A stretch of 51,922 nt of DNA from UM-FILTER-42-9 sp038063775 (GCA_038063775.1 JBBTUK010000008.1:1-51922), one strand, 5' to 3'. Positions 39,591 to 47,470 are shown, numbered from the stretch's first letter. Numbers and translations are program-made. Notes: generated by a model not told the origin, from the sequence alone.

Positions 39591-39815
39591 ATGATAGGTG
39601 ACGGAATTCCGAAAAGGAGAAAAGGAGGATTGACAGAGACTAAGGTTGAGCAGGTGCCGTGTCCGATGCTGAAAGGAGCAACATGCAGTGCACCCAAAAC
39701 GAGGGCGAAACTTTCAGATCCATCAGCGTGTTTCGTCGACAATTCATGCGTTCCTGGGCAACGATTTCCCAAGGAATTCACCGAAGAAGCTCAGAAAGTA
39801 GTATGTCATAGGTAA
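39591..39815 (+). CDS. Unrecognised small Cys-containing protein
   Basis: 74 residues with no recognised family and no membrane helix. A strong AAAGGAGG stands in front of the ATG at 39591, so it is very probably translated. Five cysteines: PCPMLKGATCSAP, SACFVDNSC and VVCHR, spaced like a small metal- or disulfide-stabilised domain. The strong Shine-Dalgarno is unlike most neighbours. Confidence 0.6.
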   Translation: MIGDGIPKRRKGGLTETKVEQVPCPMLKGATCSAPKTRAKLSDPSACFVDNSCVPGQRFPKEFTEEAQKVVCHR

Positions 39816-39837
39816 GACATGACTACGCGAAACAAAA

Positions 39838-39868
39838 GTCCCGGCGAGAGGAGCACCTCCGCCGGGAC
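39838..39868 (-). terminator. Intrinsic terminator of the miaB-miaA operon
   Basis: GTCCCGGCG and CGCCGGGAC form a 9-bp stem with an inner AGG/CCT. On the minus strand it is followed by TTTTGTTTC, fitting an end for miaA transcripts; on the plus strand the T-run is weak. It separates the convergent 74-residue gene and miaA. Confidence 0.8.
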
Positions 39869-39883
39869 GATATTATTTATGGG

Positions 39884-40783
39884 TTAATTTAGGAATTTTT
39901 TCACCTCCCTTTCAATTTCTTTATACCTTTTCAACCATACAATGCGTTTGTCTTTTCTGAACCAAGTCATTTGGCGCTTGGCATAATCCTTTTCGGCTAA
40001 ATAAACCCGTTTTTCCAGTTCGTACATAGATATTTTCCCTTCAAGATATAAAGGTACCCAGAAATAGCACAAGCCGAAACTCTGGATTTTTTTCCAGCTT
40101 AGCCCGTTTTTTCTTAAAGTTTTTACTTCTTCTATCAAGCCGGCCTGGAATCTTTTTTTCAGGCGTTTTTTTATTTTATCGTGGAGGAGCTCTCGGGGAA
40201 CATCCATTCCAATTTGCAGGAATCTATAATCAGTAGCCCGAAATCCGAAGATTATGCCTTGAGGAACTTTCCCGAGTTTTTGGCATATTTCGATGGCTCT
40301 TATAATCCGCACCTTGTTCTTTGAGTCAATATTTTTGGCTCGTTCCGGATCTACTTCTTTTAACATTGAGAATAATTTCCTCGCGTTTAACTTTCCTAAT
40401 GTTTCTCGGAGTTTCCAATCAGGCTTGACTTCGGGAAAATTTACGTCATCAACGACAGACTTTATCCAAAAGCCCGTTCCGCCACAGATGATAGGGACTT
40501 TTTTTCTTCCAAAAATATCCGAGATTATTTTTTCCGCCTCCCTCTTGAAAAGAGCGACGCTATAATTTTCCTTGGGGCTAACGATGTCCAACATCCAATG
40601 GCGGGCCATTTTCTGCTCCGATTTTGTAACTTTTCCGGTCCCCAGATCCATCTTGCGATATATCTGCCGGCTGTCAGCGGAGATTATTTCACCATTAAAT
40701 TTTTTAGCCAACTTAATCGCCACAGACGACTTCCCGGAAGAAGTCGGGCCGAGAATAACAATAATTTTTTTAGAAGTATTCAT
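39884..40783 (-). CDS. miaA: tRNA dimethylallyltransferase
   Basis: 299 residues. Walker A is ILGPTSSGKSSVA; ISADSRQIYRKMDLGTGKV and CGGTGFWIKSV follow the family pattern; QMTWFRKDKRIVWL is near the C-terminus. It adds the dimethylallyl group to A37 of tRNAs reading UNN codons, the substrate of MiaB encoded upstream on the same strand. Length is normal. Confidence 0.95.
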   Translation of the reverse strand: MNTSKKIIVILGPTSSGKSSVAIKLAKKFNGEIISADSRQIYRKMDLGTGKVTKSEQKMARHWMLDIVSPKENYSVALFKREAEKIISDIFGRKKVPIICGGTGFWIKSVVDDVNFPEVKPDWKLRETLGKLNARKLFSMLKEVDPERAKNIDSKNKVRIIRAIEICQKLGKVPQGIIFGFRATDYRFLQIGMDVPRELLHDKIKKRLKKRFQAGLIEEVKTLRKNGLSWKKIQSFGLCYFWVPLYLEGKISMYELEKRVYLAEKDYAKRQMTWFRKDKRIVWLKRYKEIEREVKKFLN

Positions 40784-40827
40784 TTCTTTTGTTATCCCAA
40801 ACTCAATTCAGGCTATAAGTTAGTTGT

Positions 40828-40921
40828 CATTCCCGCCCCCGCTTTCGCGAGGATAAACTCCGGCGGGAATCCAGTATCAAAGCTTTTATGACTAGATTCC
40901 GGATCAAGTCCGGAATGACAA
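40828..40921. repeat. TTGTCATTCC...GGAATGACAA palindromic repeat between miaA and miaB
   Basis: Terminal 10-bp inverted repeats TTGTCATTCC and GGAATGACAA enclose two sub-hairpins. The left pairs ATTCCCGC with GCGGGAAT; the right pairs GATTCCGG with CCGGAATG around ATCAAGT. There is no ORF. The right part resembles a short repeat class seen in many bacterial genomes; that comparison is from memory. Confidence 0.65.
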
Positions 40922-40922
40922 T

Positions 40923-42317
40923 TTAAGTATTGCCTAATTTACCTTCGAGATTCCATATATTGGCTTTGGTTATTTTAACTTTCACAAATTGTCCCACCAA
41001 ACCTTTTTTATTTGAAATAATCTTAACATTTTTCATTGTGCGTGTTTTTCCGAAGTAGAAATCGCCCTTTTTGCTATCAATTAGCACTTCCAGTGTTTTT
41101 CCAATATATTTTTTGTTGTTGGTAAAAACGGTTTTCTTCAGAATTTCGTTAAGATATTTTTCTCGCCTGGCTTTTTCCTTTTTGGATACGTTATCCTTCA
41201 TCTTCCAAGCAACCGTGCCCGGGCGGGGAGAGTATTGTCCGAAATATACCATATCATACATTGCTCTTTTCATCATTTCGGCCGAGGCAAGAAAATTCCT
41301 TTTTGTTTCACCAGGAAAGCCGACAATTATATCCGAAGTTATGGAAAATAATTTTTGTGGCTTATATCTTTTGAAAGCTACTTTTATTTTTTTGATCAAA
41401 GTCAGATATTGATGGCTGGTATATCGGCGGTTCATTTTCCGTATAATTGCATCATTGCCTGACTGAATTGGTAAATGAAAACACTCGCAAATCTTGGGAA
41501 GCTTGGCAACTGTTTCAATCATTTCATCCGTGACGTCTTTGGGGTGGTTGCTGATAAAACTGATCCAAAAATGCCCGGGGATGGCATTGATCGTCCTAAG
41601 TAGTTTTGAAAAAGTAATGACTTTATCCTCCTTCGCTGATGCTTCGGCGGATGAATTCTTATCGATAAATCGATAAGAATTCACATTCTGTCCCAGCAAA
41701 ACAATTTCTTTGTACCTATTTTTAACTAAATTTTTAACTTCTTTTATTATTTCCTCCGCTGGCCGTGAAACTTCGCGTCCTCTGGCATACGGCACTACAC
41801 AATAAGAGCAAAAATTATTACAGCCGGTCATGATCGGAATGTAGGCCTGGAATTTATTGGCATGCTTAGGTTTAATGGATAGATAGGCAATGCTTTCTTT
41901 GTTTGGAGTATTATTACTTTGTGTAATTTTCAATTTTAAATTTTCAATTTTCAATGAATTTTTAATGATAAAATTTTCAAATGTTTTAAAATCGTTTATG
42001 GTAAAAAACAAATTCACCTTATTTTTCAAACGCCTTTGCACATCTTTCCTGTTTGCCAAGCATCCTGTGAGAACAATTTTCACTTTTTTGCTGCTTTTTC
42101 TCAAATTATGGATTTGTCCATAAGCCCGGTCTTCAGCCATCTGCCGCACGCCGCAAGTGTTGAAAACAACCAAATCCGCCTTCGCTAAAGCTTCGGCGGA
42201 CAAGTCCGCTCCTGGTAAAGGCGAAAAACCACAACTTTCTAGACAAGCGGCAATTCGCTCCGAGTCCGAATGGTTCATCTGACAACCAAGAGTCTTGATA
42301 TAATATTTTTTAGTCAT
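40923..42317 (-). CDS. miaB: MiaB, tRNA-2-methylthio-N6-dimethylallyladenosine synthase, with repeat insertions
   Basis: 464 residues. The first Fe-S cluster cysteines are in KTLGCQMNHSD, FNTCGVRQ and LTGCLANR; the radical-SAM triad is in MTGCNNFCSYCVVPYARGRE (C-x3-C-x2-C). A TRAM domain ends the protein (YFGKTRTMKNVKII). Three segments do not fit the family and coincide with DNA repeats. LSAEALAKAD and SSAEASAKED are copies of one 26-bp palindrome-like repeat, and LKIENLKLKIT comes from heptanucleotides. All conserved cysteines remain. It methylthiolates i6A37. A leader ORF mimicking its N-terminus lies just upstream. Confidence 0.94.
   Translation of the reverse strand: MTKKYYIKTLGCQMNHSDSERIAACLESCGFSPLPGADLSAEALAKADLVVFNTCGVRQMAEDRAYGQIHNLRKSSKKVKIVLTGCLANRKDVQRRLKNKVNLFFTINDFKTFENFIIKNSLKIENLKLKITQSNNTPNKESIAYLSIKPKHANKFQAYIPIMTGCNNFCSYCVVPYARGREVSRPAEEIIKEVKNLVKNRYKEIVLLGQNVNSYRFIDKNSSAEASAKEDKVITFSKLLRTINAIPGHFWISFISNHPKDVTDEMIETVAKLPKICECFHLPIQSGNDAIIRKMNRRYTSHQYLTLIKKIKVAFKRYKPQKLFSITSDIIVGFPGETKRNFLASAEMMKRAMYDMVYFGQYSPRPGTVAWKMKDNVSKKEKARREKYLNEILKKTVFTNNKKYIGKTLEVLIDSKKGDFYFGKTRTMKNVKIISNKKGLVGQFVKVKITKANIWNLEGKLGNT
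41626..41651 (-). repeat. In-frame 26-bp repeat in miaB, copy 1 (SAEASAKED)
   Basis: Begins TCCTCCTTCGCT and ends GCTTCGGCGGA (plus strand). It matches copy 2 at 42175-42200 at 23 of 26 positions. The outer TCC.CC/GGCGGA ends are inverted. It encodes SAEASAKED in the variable loop after GQNVNSYRF. Confidence 0.8.
41652..41683. repeat. 14-bp-arm perfect palindrome within miaB
   Basis: GAATTCTTATCGAT, two bases, and its exact reverse complement ATCGATAAGAATTC, next to repeat copy 1. It encodes part of NSYRFIDKNS. Such a perfect inverted repeat inside a conserved gene is not expected by chance. Confidence 0.8.
41925..41959 (-). repeat. Heptanucleotide array within miaB
   Basis: AATTTTC, AATTTTA, AATTTTC, AATTTTC and a decayed unit (plus strand). 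It encodes the low-complexity NSLKIENLKLKIT between the first-cluster domain and the radical-SAM domain, a region where homologues vary. Confidence 0.75.
42175..42200 (-). repeat. In-frame 26-bp repeat in miaB, copy 2 (SAEALAKAD)
   Basis: Begins TCCGCCTTCGCT and ends GCTTCGGCGGA (plus strand), encoding SAEALAKAD just before VVFNTCGVR. A half copy (TCCGCT) follows at once. Confidence 0.8.
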
Positions 42318-42323
42318 AGTGAT

Positions 42324-42398
42324 TCATTCTTGCCCCGTACCAAGCCCTGCTTTGGTACTGGGGTGACAACCGAAAGTTTTAATAAGATATTTTTTCAT
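42324..42398 (-). CDS. Leader ORF repeating the miaB N-terminus, then a palindrome
   Basis: 24 codons starting MKKYLIKTFGC, mirroring the miaB start MTKKYYIKTLGC, then HPSTKAGLGTGQE from a palindrome. The TGA stop lies 6 nt before the miaB ATG, in the same frame. It begins ~10 nt after the predicted transcription start, so it would be translated first. As with gatB, the tail reads HP...TGQ because the palindrome starts CACCCC and ends ACGGGGCAAG. Confidence 0.6.
   Translation of the reverse strand: MKKYLIKTFGCHPSTKAGLGTGQE
42331..42363. repeat. CACCCC...ACGGGGCAAG palindrome, miaB copy
   Basis: On the minus strand CCCCAGTACCAAAGC pairs with GCTTGGTACGGGG around a short loop. It has the same ends as the palindrome before gatB (37766-37797). 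Confidence 0.7.
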
Positions 42399-42414
42399 AA
42401 CAAAAGTATTTATC

Positions 42415-42443
42415 AGGATAACTTAAAATAGGAAAATTATCAA
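42415..42443 (-). promoter_or_regulatory. Promoter of the miaB-miaA operon
   Basis: Minus strand TTGATA (42443-42438), 17-bp spacer, TATCCT (42420-42415). It sits right after the thrS terminator T-run and just before the leader ORF. Confidence 0.55.
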
Positions 42444-42445
42444 GT

Positions 42446-42469
42446 AAAAAACCCTGCTTGCGCAGGGGG
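42446..42469 (-). terminator. Intrinsic terminator of thrS
   Basis: On the minus strand CCCTGC-gcaa-GCAGGG is followed by six T (42451-42446), about 20 bp after the thrS stop. Confidence 0.9.
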
Positions 42470-42490
42470 TTTCAAAAGTCATATTCAAGG

Positions 42491-44227
42491 CTATTTTTTA
42501 CCCCCGATTTCTTTTTTCAGCTTTTCAATAAAATCTTCTAATTTTATCATTCCTTCATCACCCTTATCGCGATGTCGGACTGCCACCGATTCGGCCTGCA
42601 TTTCCTTTTCTCCGACTATGAGCATATAAGGAATTTTTTGCTTTTCCCCATTGTGGATTCTTTTACCTAGAGATTCATTGGTAGCGTCTATTTCGGCACG
42701 AATTCCAGCAATATTTAATTTTTCCAAAACCTTTTTCGCGTATTTTCCAAATTTTTCTTCTGAAACCGGAATGACAAGTGCTTGAACAGGGGAAAGCCAT
42801 ATCGGGAAAGCTCCGGCGTAATGTTCAATGATAATGCCGATGAATCTTTCAAAGGCGCCGAAGATCGCGGCGTGGATCATAACGGGCGTCTTCTTTTTTC
42901 CGTCTGAATCAATATATTCCAATTCAAATCTTTGAGGCAATTGGAAATCCAGCTGAATCGTCGCCAGTTGCCAGGGTCGTCCCAAAGCGTCCTTTATATC
43001 AATGTCAATTTTTGGTCCGTAAAACGCGCCGTCTTTTTCTTTAATTTCGTATTTCACTTTTTCTTTTTTGAGCGCGCCCTCTAAATCTTTTTCCGCTTCG
43101 TTCCAATCTTTTATTTCTCCCATAAAATTTTCCGGCCGGGTAGAAAGATAGAATTCCGGTTCAAGTTCAAAGGCCTGATAGTATTCCTTAGCCATCTTAA
43201 CTAGGGCCGCGATTTCCTCCTTAACCTGCTCCTTTGTCAAGAAAATATGCGAATCGTCCTGGGTAATGTGCCGGACGCGGAGAAGGCCATTGAGTTCGCC
43301 GGACTTCTCGTTGCGCAAAACCCGGCCGATTTCCGTGTAACGAATCGGTAAGTCCTTATAGGACCTTTGTTTGGTTTGGTAAATTTTGATGTTGAAGGGG
43401 CAATCCATCGGCTTGATGCAGTATGTTTCACCGTTGACATCAAAATAAAACATATCCTTTTTGTAATGGTCCCAGTGTCCGGAAGTTTGCCAAAGAGAAT
43501 TTTTGGCTAAAATCGGAGTTTGAATTTCAAGATAGCCAAACTTTTTGCGGATACTTTTTCCGAATTTTTCTAGCTCATTCCAAATAATCATTCCTTTTGG
43601 ATGCCAAAAAGCTGAGCCTGGCGCTTCGGGATGAAAGGAAAATAAATCCAATTCGCGTCCCAGCTTTTTATGATCCCTCTTCTCCGCTTCTTCCAACATA
43701 CTCAAGTATTGTTCTAATTCTTTTTTTGATTCAAACACCACGCCGTAGATCCGCTGCATCTGCTTCTTATTCTCATCACCTTTCCAATAAGCGCCGGAAA
43801 TTTTGGTTAATTTGAAGGCCTCCGGATTAATATCTTTTGTGGAGGCGACATGAGGACCGGCGCAAAGATCGACAAACGGACCGGCTTTATAAATGCAGAT
43901 CTGTTCATTTTCTTTTTCCAAATCTTCAATAAGTTCCAGCTTGTAAGTCTGGCCTAATTTTTTAAAATCAGTTTTAGCGGTCGAAGCGGAAATTTTTGCT
44001 TCTTCAAATTTATGGCCGGCTTTAATAATGGCGCGCATCTTTTCTTCCAAAAGCGGCAGGTCTTCCGGAATGAGCGTCCGCGGCAGGTCAAAATCATAAT
44101 AAAAGCCGTTTTCAATGGCCGGTCCGGTTCCGAATTTGGCTTCCGGGAACATTTCCAAAACGGCAGCCGCCAGAACATGGGCCGTGGAATGTCTCAAAGT
44201 TTCCTCAACATTCTTCTTTTTTGTCAT
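42491..44227 (-). CDS. thrS: Threonyl-tRNA synthetase lacking the TGS domain
   Basis: 578 residues. The protein begins directly with the editing domain (LRHSTAHVLAAAVLEMFP, the HxxxH metal motif), so the ~60-residue N-terminal TGS domain of standard ThrS is missing. Class II motifs follow: motif 2 region YTEIGRVLRNEKSGELNGLLRVR, zinc ligands in PMDCPFN and elsewhere, and motif 3 near FGAFERFIGIIIEHYAG. The anticodon-binding domain closes the protein. It charges tRNA-Thr and edits Ser-tRNA. Its start is 6 nt from the predicted transcript start. Confidence 0.95.
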   Translation of the reverse strand: MTKKKNVEETLRHSTAHVLAAAVLEMFPEAKFGTGPAIENGFYYDFDLPRTLIPEDLPLLEEKMRAIIKAGHKFEEAKISASTAKTDFKKLGQTYKLELIEDLEKENEQICIYKAGPFVDLCAGPHVASTKDINPEAFKLTKISGAYWKGDENKKQMQRIYGVVFESKKELEQYLSMLEEAEKRDHKKLGRELDLFSFHPEAPGSAFWHPKGMIIWNELEKFGKSIRKKFGYLEIQTPILAKNSLWQTSGHWDHYKKDMFYFDVNGETYCIKPMDCPFNIKIYQTKQRSYKDLPIRYTEIGRVLRNEKSGELNGLLRVRHITQDDSHIFLTKEQVKEEIAALVKMAKEYYQAFELEPEFYLSTRPENFMGEIKDWNEAEKDLEGALKKEKVKYEIKEKDGAFYGPKIDIDIKDALGRPWQLATIQLDFQLPQRFELEYIDSDGKKKTPVMIHAAIFGAFERFIGIIIEHYAGAFPIWLSPVQALVIPVSEEKFGKYAKKVLEKLNIAGIRAEIDATNESLGKRIHNGEKQKIPYMLIVGEKEMQAESVAVRHRDKGDEGMIKLEDFIEKLKKEIGGKK

Positions 44228-44239
44228 ACACCTATTTTA

Positions 44240-44268
44240 ATTATAAACTATAAAGGCGTCAATTCCAA
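44240..44268 (-). promoter_or_regulatory. Promoter of thrS
   Basis: Minus strand TTGGAA (44268-44263), 17-bp spacer, perfect TATAAT (44245-44240). The predicted start (~44233) leaves a leader of about six bases. Confidence 0.6.
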
Positions 44269-44340
44269 GTCTCTTTTTTGAAATTTTTTGCTTGCAAGAT
44301 TGATATTACCTAAAGATGGTAAGCAGCCTCTTTTAATGGT

Positions 44341-44781
44341 ATGCTCAAAAAAATTTCAAAATCAGAGGACGAATGGAAGGAAGCCCTAACTCCTGAACAG
44401 TTTCGGATAATGCGCCTCAAAAAAACCGAACCTCCCTTTTCCGGGGAGTATTTGAATGTAGATGAAGAAGGCGCTTATCGCTGTGCGGCTTGCGGAAACA
44501 GACTATTCAGTTCAAAGGCCAAATACGATTCCGGAACGGGCTGGCCGAGTTTTTATGAAGCATTCAACGAAGGGCACATTGAGCTCGGAATTTATTCTCC
44601 ACATGGGACAGAAGTGATTTGCGGCCAATGCGAAGCGCATTTGGGGCATGTTTTCGAAGACGGTCCGGAGCCGACTGGGAAAAGATACTGCATAAACTCC
44701 GAGGCCCTGAAGCTAGACCAATCTGTGAGAGAGTATGCCAAAAAGGCGAGTAAGGAAGATTACTACGGAACACCTGCGTGA
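44341..44781 (+). CDS. msrB: Peptide-methionine (R)-S-oxide reductase
   Basis: 146 residues. Zinc-site cysteines are in RCAACGNRLF and VICGQCEAHLGH; the catalytic Cys is in KRYCINSEALKL. SGTGWPSFYEAF is the family substrate pocket. It reduces methionine-R-sulfoxide in proteins. Length is typical for the single-domain enzyme. It fits the oxidative and copper-stress content of the region. Confidence 0.95.
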   Translation: MLKKISKSEDEWKEALTPEQFRIMRLKKTEPPFSGEYLNVDEEGAYRCAACGNRLFSSKAKYDSGTGWPSFYEAFNEGHIELGIYSPHGTEVICGQCEAHLGHVFEDGPEPTGKRYCINSEALKLDQSVREYAKKASKEDYYGTPA

Positions 44782-44836
44782 TAAAAATTGGAAGAAAATA
44801 TAATGAAAGAAATAATGCTGAAAGGAGGTGGGAAGC

Positions 44837-45058
44837 GTGAAAAAAATTAACGGACTTGATTGGGCGGCCATGATACTTACAATTGTTGGAGCTGTGAATT
44901 GGGGATTAGTCGGTGCTTTTAATTTTAATTTGGCAGATGTTATTTTTGGCAGTTGGCCGTCTATTGTGCGGATCACGTATGTTATTATCGGACTATCCGG
45001 ACTTTATGTTCTGGCCAACATTTCGAAAATAGGCGGCGAGCAAGAGCAACAGAAATAA
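44837..45058 (+). CDS. DUF378 family small membrane protein
   Basis: 73 residues from a GTG at 44837, chosen over the GTG at 44828 because AAAGGAGG (44821-44828) then has ideal spacing. LDWAAMILTIVGAVNWGLVGAF and IVRITYVIIGLSGLYVL are two membrane helices typical of DUF378 (YuzA-like) proteins. Function unknown. Confidence 0.85.
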   Translation: MKKINGLDWAAMILTIVGAVNWGLVGAFNFNLADVIFGSWPSIVRITYVIIGLSGLYVLANISKIGGEQEQQK

Positions 45059-45177
45059 TATTTTTTTAAATCCGGTTGCTGGGTAAAAAGGGGAAGTAAG
45101 TGCCAAAGGCCTTTTTTAGGTGATTTTTTTAGGTGTCCCCAATATAGCTTTTGTTGATAAGAATCCTCGCAATTTTT

Positions 45178-45206
45178 TTGACCGGTGTAGATTTTTAGCG
45201 TAAAAT
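45178..45206 (+). promoter_or_regulatory. Promoter of the 101-residue membrane protein gene
   Basis: TTGACC, 17-bp spacer, TAAAAT. The predicted start (~45213) leaves about nine bases before the ATG. Confidence 0.65.
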
Positions 45207-45221
45207 GTAATTATAACGCAT

Positions 45222-45527
45222 ATGGCCCAGGAATTTTTTTTGGATAATATCATAGCCCTTGTCAGGGGCATTAACCTAACTCCGATCATAGCTTTATATT
45301 GTGTATTGGGATTTGTTCTGTTTCTGACTATTTATCATTGGAGCGGAGCGGCGGAAGGAATTGAAAATTTGTCCACGGGCAAAAAACTACTCGTTTTTAT
45401 TTTGCTCGCAGCCGCGTTTGCGACTATTTATTACATTTTTTACAAAGCCGGAAAATTCGAAGCGATTTTAAACAACTCTCTGATAAAAGATACGGTCACC
45501 TTAATTAAGTCAAAATTTTTTAAATAA
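45222..45527 (+). CDS. Unrecognised two-helix membrane protein
   Basis: 101 residues. Two membrane helices (TPIIALYCVLGFVLFLTIYHW and LLVFILLAAAFATIYYIFY) with a short loop of charge between and a Lys-rich C-terminus. No family recognised. It has its own promoter and is followed after 8 nt by an AbrB-like small gene. Confidence 0.6.
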   Translation: MAQEFFLDNIIALVRGINLTPIIALYCVLGFVLFLTIYHWSGAAEGIENLSTGKKLLVFILLAAAFATIYYIFYKAGKFEAILNNSLIKDTVTLIKSKFFK

Positions 45528-45535
45528 TTATATCT

Positions 45536-45694
45536 ATGAAGAAAAAAATCCGAAAAATAATGAAAAATCCCAGAAACAATTATTACGTGAATATTCCCAA
45601 GGAAGTGGTGCGAAAACTAAAATGGCGGGAAAACCAAAAAGTGGTGGTGGAAAATGAAGGAGAGGTAATTATAATTAGGGATTGGAATAAGTAA
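45536..45694 (+). CDS. SpoVT/AbrB-like small DNA-binding protein
   Basis: 52 residues, too short for routine listing. NYYVNIPKEVVRKLKWRENQKVVVENEGEVIII follows the swapped-hairpin AbrB fold (IPKEVxxxLxWxxxxxVxVxxxxxxIIIR). Such proteins are dimeric transcription regulators or antitoxins. No toxin gene is recognised next to it. It may regulate the small membrane protein gene 8 nt upstream. Confidence 0.7.
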   Translation: MKKKIRKIMKNPRNNYYVNIPKEVVRKLKWRENQKVVVENEGEVIIIRDWNK

Positions 45695-45778
45695 GCCTGT
45701 TTTTAGCCTAAAATAGAACTAACAACAGGATAGATTTTATCCGTTTCGGATGGAAAGCGCAAAACAAAACTATCCCAA

Positions 45779-45997
45779 ATGAAACAAGCGAAACTTAAAG
45801 CGGAAAAAAGGCCTGCCCGCAAGGCAACTCTTAATAAGGCTGGGCGGAAATCTTTGATTGAAATGGATTCTGATGAAATACTAGAAAAGTACGAGAAAAG
45901 CGTTGCAGGCGGGGAAAAGAAAAAAAGGCCAAGAATGCGGGTTTCTGGCAAAAGCGTTTTCAAGATCCGGGATGTCATAGCAAAAAAATCCAAATAA
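45779..45997 (+). CDS. Small basic hypothetical protein
   Basis: 72 residues, very rich in Lys and Arg, with an acidic helix MDSDEILEKYEKSV in the middle. No family recognised and no Shine-Dalgarno. It could be a nucleic-acid-binding protein or a chance frame. Confidence 0.35.
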   Translation: MKQAKLKAEKRPARKATLNKAGRKSLIEMDSDEILEKYEKSVAGGEKKKRPRMRVSGKSVFKIRDVIAKKSK

Positions 45998-46054
45998 AGG
46001 CCAGCAAAGTTAAAGTGACTGCCAGGCCGTGCTTAGTCGCAAGAAAATAAGAAA

Positions 46055-46501
46055 ATGCCAAAAAAAGCTTCAAATAGTTTTGAAATTTGTGCGCGTGGAA
46101 TAATTATCCGCGGCGGTAAAATTTTGCTCTGCAAGTTAAAAATCAAAAGGAACTATTTCTTTCCCGGTGGGCATGTGGAATTTAGAGAGAGAGCCGATTC
46201 GGCTCTCAAACGCGAACTTAAGGAAGAAATCGGCGTAAGCGTAAAAAAATCGCAATTCATCGGAACGAACGAAAATTTATACCGACAGCGGAGAAAAATT
46301 CTGCATGAGATAAACATTGTTTTTAAAGTGACTTTGAGTAAGGAAAATCTCGAAGTCCATGAAGACCATTTGGAGTTCAAATGGGTTGATATAAAGGACC
46401 TGGCTAAAACAGAAGTTTATCCGACGGCCATAAGGAATGCCGTTTTAAAATGGCTTAATGACAAAAAACCGTTCTGGATCAGCCAGGGATTTAAGAAATA
46501 A
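46055..46501 (+). CDS. NUDIX hydrolase
   Basis: 148 residues. The Nudix box is GGHVEFRERADSALKRELKEEIGV (G-x5-E-x7-RE-x2-EE-x-G pattern). The preceding strand is RGIIIRGGKILLCKL. It hydrolyses a nucleoside diphosphate linked to some group X; substrate not predictable. Ten bases before the next gene. Confidence 0.9.
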   Translation: MPKKASNSFEICARGIIIRGGKILLCKLKIKRNYFFPGGHVEFRERADSALKRELKEEIGVSVKKSQFIGTNENLYRQRRKILHEINIVFKVTLSKENLEVHEDHLEFKWVDIKDLAKTEVYPTAIRNAVLKWLNDKKPFWISQGFKK

Positions 46502-46510
46502 AATAACTTT

Positions 46511-47137
46511 ATGCCTGAAAAACCGCCCAAGGATAATATAGTTTATGCTGATTTTCTAAATAAAAAAGTCCTTCCCGGTCCGCCGGAAAATCAGCAAATT
46601 ATACCGCCGGAAATATCGGAAGAAGAGGCTAAAAAAATAGAGCAGGATATATTTGATAATTTTGAACCGAAAGTTTGGCATTTGCGAGGATTAGCGCAAA
46701 AGTCCCGGGAAAAATTCAACGCTTACGAACATCTGATCTCTTCCAATCAATACAGAGAGGGGCATTATAGGATCTACGTCAGCCAACAGCAACCCCATCG
46801 CCTGGGAAGCAAACTGGGAAAGGAAAAGAAAATCCCTCAAATTTTCAGCGAAGATGAAAAGCGGTTTTATGGCAAAATATACGAATATGAAAGGGAATTT
46901 AAAGAATATATGGAAAATTTTTTGCTGGAAAGGGAGGGTCTGGAAAACAAATTATACAACGCTCATTCACATTTAAAAAATTTCAAAGGCGCGGAAGCTG
47001 TGAAAGAAAGGCTGGAAAGATATCTAGAAAAAACAGACTTTGATTTTACCAGTTTTGTTTTTATCAGGGATGATTTTGAGGGCTACCGGAAAAAGATTGA
47101 AACCATTGAGGAATTTGTCAAAAAGCTAATCAATTAA
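46511..47137 (+). CDS. Unrecognised alpha-helical cytoplasmic protein
   Basis: 208 residues with no membrane helix or signal. The N-terminus is Pro-rich (MPEKPPKDN, PGPPENQQIIPPEISEEE). The remainder is charged helix with many Tyr and Glu (EYEREFKEYMENFLLEREGLENK). No family or motif recognised. Confidence 0.55.
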   Translation: MPEKPPKDNIVYADFLNKKVLPGPPENQQIIPPEISEEEAKKIEQDIFDNFEPKVWHLRGLAQKSREKFNAYEHLISSNQYREGHYRIYVSQQQPHRLGSKLGKEKKIPQIFSEDEKRFYGKIYEYEREFKEYMENFLLEREGLENKLYNAHSHLKNFKGAEAVKERLERYLEKTDFDFTSFVFIRDDFEGYRKKIETIEEFVKKLIN

Positions 47138-47470
47138 GAAATGGAGACTTTTGCAATTTTTTGAGCGACATGTAAATTACACTGTAGATAAAATAAGATA
47201 AAAAACTACGCTAAAACTGGAGGCAAAGTTGGAAAGCCGGCCTATCGTACGCCGTCCAGTTTTCTGGCGAAGAAAATTTTTGAAAAAATCAAGTTCCAAA
47301 GCCAAAAAATTCAAAAATTTTTGTTCAAAAGTAAGAAATGGAATCAAGAAAAGACGAAAAAACCGCCTATTGCCGTAACAGAAGAAAAAAGATAGGATTG
47401 AGAAGAAATCCTAATCGCGCCATTTAAGGGCGGAGACTGGAGGGCGTTTCTTTCAGGAAAAGAAAAAAAT
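47138..47470. other. 333-bp stretch without a convincing gene
   Basis: A Lys-rich open frame from ~47196 to 47393 (KTGGKVGKPAYRTPSSF near its start) has no ATG or Shine-Dalgarno and a stop just upstream. A CGCC-atttaag-GGCG hairpin lies near 47420. Nothing else is recognised; it may be a decayed gene. Confidence 0.4.

Noticed and set aside
45536..45997. Toxin-antitoxin pair (AbrB-like gene plus the basic 72-residue frame)
   Set aside because: The second frame shows no toxin family features, lies 84 bp away and has weak coding evidence.
47196..47393. Histone-like (HU-type) fragment suggested by KTGGKVGKPAYRTPSSF
   Set aside because: No start codon, no full HU fold, and similarity limited to a few residues; listed only as an open stretch.
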